Below, piece by piece: positions 10,476 to 19,510 of a stretch of DNA of 64,000 nt. A program made the translations under genes and the position numbers. Positions within the stretch are counted from its first letter, which is position 1; every line of letters starts with the position of its first letter. The notes beneath the pieces are model-generated. The model was not told the origin of the DNA, searched no databases, and saw only the letters and a list, made by a program, of their open reading frames with translations. The stretch lies in NCBI GenBank assembly GCA_030710605.1, contig CP092884.1, positions 18,891,483-18,955,482 of the forward strand, given 5' to 3'. The stretch is from Cordylochernes scorpioides (lineage: Eukaryota > Arthropoda > Arachnida > Pseudoscorpiones > Chernetidae).

Positions 10476-12248
10476 ATGGCTGCCAAATTTAAAGCTACTT
10501 TAAATATTCTTGAATTTCATTTCAAACAAGTGGATTATTTTGAGCAAATTTCGCTCAAGATGATTGAATCGAAGGATGATGCAAATTTACAGACATTTAA
10601 AAAAGATATTTTAGATATAAAATCTAACATTGAAAAAACTTATTGTAATCTTTTAACATTTTCTGAATTTGATGATGAAGATTACTTTTCTAGAGTTATG
10701 CAATACAAGGATAATCTTAGAAATTTAGTGGCGAATATCAATAAAGTATCTTGTACAGCCAGTTCAAGCAAAATTGATGATCTAAATCAACCAACCACAA
10801 GTAAAATAGAACTTCCTAAATTTAATTTACCTTCCTTTTCTGGTGATGTTAACGAATGGCTTAGTTTCAAGCAATTGTTTTCTCTGTCTATTGATTCCAA
10901 TACCGCTCTAACTGATTCACAAAAGCTGCAATATTTACAATCAGCTGTTACTGGAGACGCTGAACGACTTATTAGGGGATTTCCTGTTATTGATGAAAAC
11001 TATGCCCATGCTTGGGCCACATTGGTCTCCAGATATGATAACAAAAAAGAACTTGCCTTTTCACAATGTACAAAATTATTCACTTTGAAACCTTTAAAAC
11101 TAATAAATTCTAAGGCCATTTTCGAACTACTAGATATATGTAATGAAGCCATGAGAAATTTGAAATCACTGGGTTTGGAGAGAAATACACTTGTTGATAT
11201 CTTTCTAATACATTTCCTACAAAGAAGAATAGGTGATGATTTGAGAAGGCAATGGGAATTGACGTTGATAGATGATGGCTTTCCATCCTACGAAAAATTT
11301 ATTATGTTTCTTGAAAAACAAGCAAAAAGTTTGCAATCGATAAAAGGTTATGCTAAAGAGGATAGATCTGTAGTGAAACAAACACATGTTTATAATTCTA
11401 TTTCAAAAGGTGATGATAAATGCCTATTATGCAAAAATTCACATCCTTTATTCAAATGTGACAAGTTCCATAAAAGTTCTCTCCTTGAAAGATGGAACAT
11501 AGTAAAAACCAATAACCTTTGTTTCAATTGTTTGCGATCCAACCACAGAGTAACGTCATGTAAAATCACTATGCATTGTAAATCATGCAACAAAAAACAT
11601 CACACTCTTTTGCATTTCTTCCAACCCGAACCTTTGAATACCACTTCAATTGAAGCCCCAATTGCCCAATCTAGCGTTTCATGTTTTCTCAGTGATACAA
11701 CAAAGCCCAATGAGACAATCTTATTATCTACTGCTATCGTGAGAGTGAGAGCAGAAAATGGATCGTTTCATCCATGCAGAGCTTTAATTGATACTGGTTC
11801 TCAAAGAAGTCTAATAACAGAAAATTGTCGTGAAAAGTTGAATCTTCCTGTTAAAAAGAGCCAACTCACAGTTTTTGGAATTGGTAACCAACCAATACAG
11901 CAGTCTGCTAGTGAGACTTTTCTTCAATTTAAGCCTCATTTTTCTGATAGAATATTCAAAATTTCATCCATAATACTCGATCAAATCACTGTTGATTTAC
12001 CTAATTTTCTGATAAATAGAGATAATTGGCCTCATCTTAAGAATACTTTATTAGCAGATCCCAATTTTGATAAACCACAAGCCCCATTTTTATATACAGG
12101 AAAACTACGATTCCAAAATCATCCAGGACCCACTGCCTGTAGTTCCAAGTTAGGATGGATACTTTCAGGAAATGTTTCCAGTTCTGAGACTGGAAACAAC
12201 TATATCTCATTATGCTCAACATCCCAAGGAGATGCGACAGTTTTTTGA
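10476..12248 (+). CDS. Gag-protease of BEL/Pao element B
   Basis: 590-residue frame from the ATG at 10476. Residues about 110-290 match the Pao-type gag region (DUF1759), with LPKFNLPSFSGDVNEWLSFK. Residues 316-377 hold Cys/His clusters (CLLCKNSHPLFKC, CFNCLRSNH, CKSCNKKHH) typical of BEL zinc binding. An aspartic protease follows with ALIDTGSQRSL at about 437. In BEL elements gag and pol are usually one frame; here the frame ends at TGA 12246-12248, while the protein-like sequence continues in the +1 frame from about 12200 (FELESVPAALPLTKEE). That implies a single-base change near 12190-12235, so this is a truncated polyprotein rather than a natural gag end. Confidence 0.9.
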   Translation: MAAKFKATLNILEFHFKQVDYFEQISLKMIESKDDANLQTFKKDILDIKSNIEKTYCNLLTFSEFDDEDYFSRVMQYKDNLRNLVANINKVSCTASSSKIDDLNQPTTSKIELPKFNLPSFSGDVNEWLSFKQLFSLSIDSNTALTDSQKLQYLQSAVTGDAERLIRGFPVIDENYAHAWATLVSRYDNKKELAFSQCTKLFTLKPLKLINSKAIFELLDICNEAMRNLKSLGLERNTLVDIFLIHFLQRRIGDDLRRQWELTLIDDGFPSYEKFIMFLEKQAKSLQSIKGYAKEDRSVVKQTHVYNSISKGDDKCLLCKNSHPLFKCDKFHKSSLLERWNIVKTNNLCFNCLRSNHRVTSCKITMHCKSCNKKHHTLLHFFQPEPLNTTSIEAPIAQSSVSCFLSDTTKPNETILLSTAIVRVRAENGSFHPCRALIDTGSQRSLITENCREKLNLPVKKSQLTVFGIGNQPIQQSASETFLQFKPHFSDRIFKISSIILDQITVDLPNFLINRDNWPHLKNTLLADPNFDKPQAPFLYTGKLRFQNHPGPTACSSKLGWILSGNVSSSETGNNYISLCSTSQGDATVF

Positions 12249-15200
12249 ATTGGAATCGGTTCCTGCCGCTCTTCCATTGACTAAAGAGGAGAAGAGTTGC
12301 GGGGACATTTATGACAAGAACTTTTGCATATCAACAGATGGAAGATATTCTGTTGGTCTACCGTTTAAATCTGTGCCTAATCTCGGAGACTCACGTCAGA
12401 ACGCCATGAAACGATTTCTTGCCTCTTGAGAGAAAATTGCACAAATCTTCGAATCTTCTTCAGCAATATAAGGATTTCATGATGGAATATCTTTCTCTCA
12501 ACCACATGGAGCTCATTCCGAAAAACGAACGTGACAAACCATCAGACTAGTGCTATTATATACCTCACCATTGCGTTCTGCGTGAGCAGAGCAGCACTAC
12601 TAAATTAAGAGTAGTGTTTGATGCATCGTGCAAAACGAGCAACAATTACTCCTTAAATGACTTTCTTCATACTGGACCAAAATTGCAGCATGATATTTTC
12701 AATATTCTTGTGAAGTTTCGTACTAATCCTATAGCTTTTACGGGAGATATTGAGAAAATGTACAGACAGATAAAAGTGAACTCTTCTGATCTCGACTTTC
12801 AGAGAATCTTCTGAAGAAATAGTCCATTGGAATCTTTATTGGAGTATAGATTGCTCACAGTAACTTATGGAATGTCGTGTGCACCATATCTTGCAATCCG
12901 TACCTTGATGCAACTTGCCACCGACAAAGAACTCCTGTTCCCAGAGGCATCTAAAATCATAAAAACTGATTTTTATGTAGACGACCTACTTTCTGGCGCA
13001 ACAACAATCGAAGAAGCAAAAGTTCTCATTGATGATATCCGGAAAATCCTTTTTTCTGGTGGCCTTTGCATAAGAAAATGGATGTCAAATGTCCCTGAGG
13101 TTCTTTCAGAGGTACCAGAAGCGCTGAAAGCACATGATTCATATGAAATCGGAGATAATTCATCTGTTAAGATTCTTGGGATAAATTGGAATCCATCCAC
13201 GGATAATTTCACAATCACAGTCAATTCACTAAAAGACGTATATTCTAAAAGACAATTGTTATCGGACATTTCTCGAATTTATGACCCTTTGGGATGGTTA
13301 TCACCGGTGATCATTAGCTTCAAGATTCTGTTCCAAACTTTGTGGAAACAGGATTTGGATTGGGATGATCCCTTGTCTGAATCGTTATGTTCTCATTGGA
13401 GGAGAGTGAAAATGGATTTGGCCATGCTAAATCATATTAAAATTCCTAGATACATTTCCTGCAAGGGACTTATACATTCTTTAGAACTCCATGGATTTTG
13501 TGATGCTTCCGAATCTGCATATTCATCAGTTGTTTATATGAAATCTCGTTTTAAATCTGGTCATGTTCAAGTCACATTGATTGCTGCCAAGACAAAAGTC
13601 GCTCCCTTGAAGGCAACGTCAATACCTCGTCTGGAGCTTTGTGCTGCTCTTCTCCTTTCAAATTTATATGATTCCATTTGCAGCTCATTGCTGTTGCAGA
13701 TTGACCGAGTAATTTTGTGGACAGATTCCCAGATTGCTTTATGTTGGATAAAATCTGAATCAAAACATTGGAAACCTTTTGTTGGTAACCGGATTGCAGA
13801 AATTCAGCGACTAACTCTGCAATCTTCTTGGTACTATGTGTCTACCAAGGATAATCCTGCAGATTGCGCCTCCAGAGGTATAACTTCTTCAGAACTAGTA
13901 AACCATTCACTTTGGTGGAATGGTCCTGATTGGCTATCAAACTCAAATTTACAAGATCCGCTACCAATCACATATGAACTTCCAAAAGAAGTTTGTCATG
14001 AAAAAAGAAAGACTGTTCCGATTGTTCATTTCACTACTTGTCCTATTCTAGACTTTATTTTTAAATTCTCAACATTCAGGAAGGCAGGAGTTACGGCATG
14101 GCTCCTAAGATTTATCCACAATGCTAGACACAGCAGCGACAAAATAAAACACAAAGAATTGTCCTCTAATGAGCTCGATAATTCAATTCGAACTCTTATT
14201 CAAATCATTCAAAGTTCAGAATTTAAAACTGAAATTCAATGTTGTAATCAAAGCAAAGTACTACCATCAAACTCAAAACTTTTATCCTTTAACCCATTTA
14301 TTGATTCATCAGGAATTCTACGTGTAGGAGGTCGACTGCGCAATTCCAACCTGCAATTCAATGAGAAGCATCCAATAATTCTTCCTCACAACCATTTCGT
14401 TACAGAATTGATTGTTCAACAATTCCACGTAGAGCATCTTCATTCTGGTCTCCAATTAACTCTGTGTGCCATCCGACAAAAGTACTGGATTCCATCCGGT
14501 AGAATTCTAGTAAAAAAGCTCATTAATCGTTGCATGACATGTTTCAAGACGAAACGCCAAGTGTCAAAACAAATCATGGGAGATCTGCCTATCCATAGAA
14601 TCATACCCTCAAGCCCTTTTAGCAAAACAGGAATAGACTTCGCAGGACCATTTATAACTAAACCTAATGTCATAAGAACAAAAGTAACATTAAAATCATA
14701 TATAGCATTATTCATTTGTTTCTCAACGAAGGCTATTCACCTTGAGATAGTTTCAGATCTGTCAACCCCTGCCTTCCTCGCTGCTTTTAGAAGATTCATC
14801 TCTCGTCGAGGAAAACCCTCTGATATTTTCACCGACAACGCTACTAACTTTAAAGGAGCTAAGAATATTTTGAATAATATACATCAACTTGTAAAGGATT
14901 CTTCAATTCAAAGTTATGTCGCTAATGAACACATCACTTGGCATTTTATACCTCCATCTGCTCCAAACTTCGGCGGCATTTGGGAAGCAGGAATTAAATC
15001 ATTGAAGTATCATCTCCTAAGGTGTTTAAAATCTGCAGTTTTAAATTTTGAAGAACTCAATACTCTGACAAGTCAAATTGAAGCGTGCTTGAATTCTCGC
15101 CCGTTGTATCCGATGAGTTCGGATCCAAATGATTTCAACCCTCTCACTCCAGTACATTTTTTGATTGGAAGACCATTAACAGCACTCCCAGAGCCCAGTT

Positions 15201-15517
15201 ATCACCCTAATGACAACTACTTAACTAGATGGAAATTAATTCAAAAGGCCAGAGATGTTTTCTGGCAAAGATGGTCCAGGGAATATCTAAACAATCTGCA
15301 ACAACGGTCCAAGTGGAAAAAACCCTCTTTAAACCTGAAGGTTGGAGATTTGGTGTTGGTAAAAGACTTTCCTATGCCTTCAATGCAGTGGAGCCTTGGC
15401 CGCATCACCAAGGTGTCACCTGGAGCGGATGGCAATGTCCGAGTTGTGGAACTTCAAACAGAGAAACAACATCATCTAATAAGACCCATCTCGAAGATTG
15501 CACTTCTGCCATTCTAA
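12172..15517 (+). pseudogene. RT-RNase H-integrase region of BEL element B, interrupted
   Basis: Continuation of the polyprotein in broken frames: 12172-12429, a stretch to 12613 with stops, 12614-12814, and the long open part 12827-15517 (896 codons). Seen in order: RT start (VVFDASCKTS), RT core with FYVDDLLSG (YVDD at about residue 50 of the long part), RNase H (GFCDASESA, WTDSQIALCW), an integrase HHCC region (HVEHLHSG ... CMTCFKTK), the integrase core (GIDFAGPF, FTDNATNFKG, GIWEAGIKSL) and the C-terminal Pao domain (DUF5641; RWKLIQKARDVFWQRW, KVGDLVLVKD). The damage sits entirely in the protease-RT junction and RT fingers, so this copy cannot make RT by itself. Confidence 0.92.
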
Positions 15518-15601
15518 TTCTTCTTCTTCTTCTTAAAAAAAAAAAAAACTTTCTACACTATGTGATCCTTTTCCTTTGCCTTGTGTGTGGACTACGTCCA
15601 C

Positions 15602-15611
15602 AGGAGGGGAG
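15602..15611 (+). promoter_or_regulatory. Polypurine tract of BEL element B
   Basis: AGGAGGGGAG lies two bases before the 3' LTR start at 15614, the position expected for the plus-strand DNA primer. Confidence 0.75.
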
Positions 15612-15613
15612 TA

Positions 15614-16005
15614 TGTTTCGTTTTATTCTAACATAGGTAGCAGAAGGCAGCGCGCGGCGGTAGAGCTACGTCATCGCTGACCAATGGGAGGCCAGCTGGC
15701 GGCACCGCCAGGGGGAGCTCGCCACCTTCTAGAATATTCTTCTTGCCATGTCGCCACTAGAGAACTATTCCTTTCAGAGCTGCGGCTTTAATTCATTTGT
15801 AAATTCTTTAAAATATTCAATGTAAAGAAAAATAAAATAAATTCATTTGTAAAGCTTGGGATGATTGCCTGACCAAGATAAGTAAACTTATTTCTTTAAA
15901 CTAGTATAAACATTATATTCAATTAAGCCTAACGAGAACAAATTGTTTTGTAAACAATAATTCTGATTTTCCTACTTGCGTATTTGCCAAGTGGGAAACA
16001 AAACA
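15614..16005 (+). repeat. 3' LTR of BEL element B
   Basis: 392 bp, two visible differences from the 5' copy. It is followed by the target duplication GCATA. Confidence 0.95.
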
Positions 16006-16261
16006 GCATATATGGTTGAAGGTTTTAATGAAAGGTGTATTGATTAAATGACAAAAAACTTTTATATTTATTAATGATAAATTATAATAGTGATGAATAC
16101 ATAATATTATGTCCACATTATATTTCAAATAGGTTTTGAAAAAATATATATATAGTTTCATGAATACTTTTGAAATATATTCCTCAACTCTTCATTTAAA
16201 TTATTTGAAATAAACGTGCATACATTTTCTCGAAGAGATTTCATATGACAGTTTATCCATG

Positions 16262-16271
16262 TATATAAAAG
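16262..16271 (+). promoter_or_regulatory. TATA box upstream of the MGNCC gene
   Basis: TATATAAAAG lies 65 bases before the ATG at 16327, a suitable position for a core promoter with a short 5' leader. Element B inserted about 250 bp upstream of it. Inference from sequence only. Confidence 0.5.
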
Positions 16272-16326
16272 ACAAATTTAAGACAACAATAGGTAATCAC
16301 TATTAATACATAAATACCACGTGAAC

Positions 16327-16824
16327 ATGGGGAATTGCTGCAAATGCTCAGGAAGCAAAGAAAGCTGTGAACTGCCAGACAACCACAAAGACATTCTTAA
16401 CAGCTACTTCGCCGAGGAAGTATCCATCTTCAAATCTGGCCAGCCAAAGAAACCAAACGAAAGACAAAGAGTTTCGTTTCGAAACGAAATAGAAGTAAAA
16501 TATTTTGAAGCGAATGAGGAGCCATGCCAATTGAAAAGACGGCCGTCGCAAATAATTTCGGCGGACTCCTTGTTCGTCACTGGCAGAAAATTCCCGACTA
16601 CTTCTGCGCGGCCTTCTTCGCCATCTGAATCACCCCAAGACCTTCCTGAAGATGTGCAGGAGCTCCTTACATTAGCCGCTTTCAAACTGGAAATATGTTT
16701 GGAAAAGAGAAATAAGGAAAAGGCCATCGTTTGCGAGAAAAGGAGAATGCGAAGAGAACTTCGAATTTTGAAACGCCAGGAATCATTCTCTGAAATCGCT
16801 CTCTTTGAACTTTTCGGGAAATAA
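16327..16824 (+). CDS. Putative host protein, 165 aa, N-terminal MGNCCKC
   Basis: An unrecognised open frame and the only one in the window that looks like a non-transposon gene. I start it at the ATG at 16327 because that gives MGNCCKC, the pattern of N-myristoylated and palmitoylated proteins (Gly2 with nearby Cys), suggesting membrane attachment. A central RVSF at about residue 48 (QRVSFRNEIEVKYFEANEEP) fits the RVxF docking motif for protein phosphatase 1; a middle Ser/Pro-rich part follows, and the C-terminal 60 residues are charged and probably helical (EKRNKEKAIVCEKRRMRREL). Codon use looks coding and a TATA box precedes it. After the stop, AAG|GTACGT resembles a splice donor, so a 3'-UTR intron is possible. 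Function unknown; the phosphatase link is inference. Confidence 0.55.
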   Translation: MGNCCKCSGSKESCELPDNHKDILNSYFAEEVSIFKSGQPKKPNERQRVSFRNEIEVKYFEANEEPCQLKRRPSQIISADSLFVTGRKFPTTSARPSSPSESPQDLPEDVQELLTLAAFKLEICLEKRNKEKAIVCEKRRMRRELRILKRQESFSEIALFELFGK

Positions 16825-17279
16825 GGTACGTCCTCTACAAAGAGATTTCCATAATTTTTTCATCCAATAGGCAGAAAATTATGATATAGAGATTTCATAT
16901 TATATTTAATTATTTCACATATATATTAGGAAATTCATATAATATTGATGGAAAATTTTACGCTTTGAAGCAATTCGCGTGATATTTTTTCAAAATTCAT
17001 AATAGGAAAGTGTAACAGGATAATTGATTCCAGAATACTCTATTAATATTTCTATAAAAATTTGAAATAAAAAATAATAGTTCAATACTATCAGTTATAT
17101 TATTATGGAGAACAATGGGGGTATATATAACACTAAGCAATCTAGAAGTTGCTCAAATACTATTAAATATTTAGAGTATATTTATATGAAAGACTGTCCC
17201 AAAGCAAATATGACCGTATACTCTTAATTAAGTTATCGTTTATTAAAATTTGGATTAAAACGTAGAACATATGGTGTTA
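16825..17279. other. AT-rich flank downstream of the MGNCC gene
   Basis: No gene seen. An AATAAA at 17066-17071 could be a polyadenylation signal for the upstream frame, about 240 bases past its stop. Confidence 0.4.
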
Positions 17280-17600
17280 TAAAAGTGGTTTTAATGGAAG
17301 TCATTTATCAGAGCTTTGGTAAGAACAGAACACCTGTTGTTACAAAAGTAGTTGTTTATTGGGGTGGTCGTTCACATTGTATCTTGGGTTAGAACAGAAG
17401 TTACAAAAGTGATGGTTAATGGAGGTTGTCGTTTATTGGAGCTTGGGTTAGAGCACAAGATACCTGATTTCTTAAAAGTGTTTGTTAATGAAGGACGTTC
17501 ACTGGAGCTTGGGGTAGAACATATGGAGTTACAAAAGCGGTTGTTATGCAGGTAGTCGTTCATTGGAGCTTGGGTTAGAAGAGAAACCTGATGGTACGAA
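17280..17600. repeat. Diverged tandem repeat, unit about 59-69 bp, five copies
   Basis: The phrase GGAGCTTGGGTTAGAACA recurs in changed forms at about 17311, 17380, 17439, 17505 and 17566, each with a preceding TTACAAAAGTGGTTGTTAATGG-like part. Spacing varies from 59 to 69 bases. Short frames here are by-products of the repeat. Confidence 0.8.
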
Positions 17601-18040
17601 GAGAGATTGTTGTTAATAAGATAGTGTTATCATATTATAGATTTTACAAATGGTTGCATAAATATATGAGTTAGTGTGTGTCTAATATATCTTTGTATTT
17701 TCAACAAAAATATGTTTATCCGCAGAGATGATCCCACACTTGGCAAAACATGCCCAACATCCAGCCAAGATGATATTTGGCGACTCTGAGGCCTACATCG
17801 ATTAAGACAGGTCCAATTATATTAACTACTATTAATTAATTATTAATTATGTATTAGAGGTACTATTAAGTAAAATATAAATTACACTACTTTTCAAGTA
17901 TATATATATATTAGATAGTAAAAAGGCATATATTGGATTGAATAAAATATTTATTTGCCAATATTTCGGCTAGCTGAATGCCAACTTTTATCGAGGCATT
18001 ACATTTTTTATACACAAACTCAGCGGCGCTGAGTATATAT
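17601..18040. other. AT-rich spacer with one possible exon
   Basis: Between 17726 and 17810 an 85-base GC-richer stretch is bounded by a CGCAG acceptor-like and an ACAG|GTCC weak donor-like sequence and has a short open frame (DDPTLGKTCPTSSQDD). It may be a terminal exon related to the modules at 24.0 and 29.3-30.0 kb, but support is weak. The rest is AT-rich with no gene. Confidence 0.3.
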
Positions 18041-18246
18041 TGTAGCGTTATTTGTTGTATTGTTTTACATAATTAAGTTTTAGATTTTGTTTGTGTTTGT
18101 TTTGCATGTATTGAATTAATGATTGGTGTATATGTGTGTGTGTGTGTTCGTGTATTCTTTTGATTTGAGTAGTCTGCTCGTTGGCAGCAATAAACGTTTA
18201 TCGTTCGATTTATCTACGCCTGTTGCTTGCAATTCTTACCGCCACA
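18041..18246 (+). repeat. 5' LTR of Gypsy element C
   Basis: 206 bp with a GT-rich stretch and AATAAA near the 3' end; matches 23058-23263. Confidence 0.95.
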
Positions 18247-18256
18247 AGTGGTGGAG

Positions 18257-19510
18257 ATGCTGGGTACCGATACCATCACGGATACCTCTGTCAGAAGAAG
18301 CCGTCGCCTAGAAGGCCTGGAACCACGTTTTGATTTCGACGAAAAGAATAAGCCAATCAGAAAAATGTCAATATCGGCTGGAGTTAACACGGGTGTTAAT
18401 ACTTGCAAACATTTGACAAGAAACCCAACTGTGTTTAGCGGCAATGGAACGGAGGATTGTGGCAAATGGATGAAGGATTACGAACGTATTGCAAGATCGA
18501 ACTGCTGGGATGCCACGATGAAATTGGCGAACGCACCATTCTTTTTGGAAGGGACCGCTGGCCAATGGTATGATAACAACGAAGAAGGAATGGATTCGTG
18601 GGATATGTTTAAGGAGATGTTTAGCCGGACATTCGACAATAGCGGTGTCCTTCTCAGACGCGCTAAGGACAACCTTCAGAGTCGAGCTCAGAAGAGTACA
18701 GAATCCTGTGAATCCTATATCCAAGACGTTCTGAGCTTGTGTAGGCAGGTGAATCCCGATATGAGTAAAGAAGAGAAAGTGGCACATCTAATGAAAGGTG
18801 TGGTAGAAGATGTCTATCAGGTCATCTTGATAAAGGAAATTGATACTGTTGAAGCCTTTGTCGATTGGTGCCGAAAGGTGGAGGCTTGCAAGCAGCGACG
18901 CATCGGGAAACCAAGGTTTGAGCGACTCCCTAACGTCGCAAGTATAGAGCAACCAAACTCCTCGTCCCTGGAAGATCTGATTCGACGAATCGTGAGAGAA
19001 GAAATTAAAAGTGCCCTACATTCCGAGCCTATAGTGCCGGAGGTGAACTCCCTGAAGAAAATGATTCATGAAGAGGTTGAGAGAAATCTGACCCCAATTG
19101 CGCAGCAGGGTCCATACTACCAAGAACAACGCCGCCAATTTGAAGGACCGGCGAAACCACCCCCGTATTACCAGCAGCAAAGTCCTACAAGGCTGACAAC
19201 TGCCCGAAGAAAGACTGACGAATGGAGGACGGTGGATAATATTCCCGTTTGTTTCCAATGCGGACGCCCGGGTCACGTCGCCAGGTACTGCCGAGAGCGG
19301 CGAGGGATGATGGATCGACAGCCACCGGGGAGATACCACCCTGTCCAGAACGGCCCGCGAACGATCTATAATAGCAATGAAACCCCAGGCCGCGCAAGTT
19401 ACCGAAGCCCGTCGCCCTATCCAGGTCGTGGCCGATCCCCAGCTGAACGTCGCCCCTCGATATCGCCAAGCCGACGATCTGGCCGATCACCTTATCGTGA
19501 GGAAAACTAG
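18257..19510 (+). CDS. Gag protein of Gypsy element C
   Basis: About 417 residues from the ATG at 18257, which lies inside the presumed primer-binding site, 11 bases past the LTR. The capsid part contains FLEGTAGQWYDNNEEGMDSW, the retrotransposon gag signature. One CCHC zinc knuckle (CFQCGRPGHVARYC) lies at about residue 332. The C-terminus is a basic RS/SPSP-rich tail (RGRSPAERRPSISPSRRSGR) that could bind RNA. Stop at 19508-19510, where the pol frame (-1) is already open: GAG GAA AAC TAG offers a short A-run for a -1 shift. A homologous gag lies at the right window edge. Confidence 0.9.
   Translation: MLGTDTITDTSVRRSRRLEGLEPRFDFDEKNKPIRKMSISAGVNTGVNTCKHLTRNPTVFSGNGTEDCGKWMKDYERIARSNCWDATMKLANAPFFLEGTAGQWYDNNEEGMDSWDMFKEMFSRTFDNSGVLLRRAKDNLQSRAQKSTESCESYIQDVLSLCRQVNPDMSKEEKVAHLMKGVVEDVYQVILIKEIDTVEAFVDWCRKVEACKQRRIGKPRFERLPNVASIEQPNSSSLEDLIRRIVREEIKSALHSEPIVPEVNSLKKMIHEEVERNLTPIAQQGPYYQEQRRQFEGPAKPPPYYQQQSPTRLTTARRKTDEWRTVDNIPVCFQCGRPGHVARYCRERRGMMDRQPPGRYHPVQNGPRTIYNSNETPGRASYRSPSPYPGRGRSPAERRPSISPSRRSGRSPYREEN

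Larger units (their letters stand above)
9977..16005 (+). mobile_element. BEL/Pao LTR retrotransposon B, structurally complete
   Basis: Direct repeats of 392 bp at 9977-10368 and 15614-16005 run TGTTTCG to CAAAACA. The target duplication GCATA is present on both sides (9972-9976 and 16006-16010). Just inside the 5' LTR, at 10370-10387, TGGTGCCGAAACCCGGGA is complementary to the 3' end of animal tRNA-Phe, and AGGAGGGGAG at 15602-15611 is a polypurine tract directly before the 3' LTR. The LTRs differ at only two bases that I can see. Gag, protease, RT, RNase H, integrase and the Pao-type C-terminal domain are present, but pol is interrupted several times. Confidence 0.96.
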
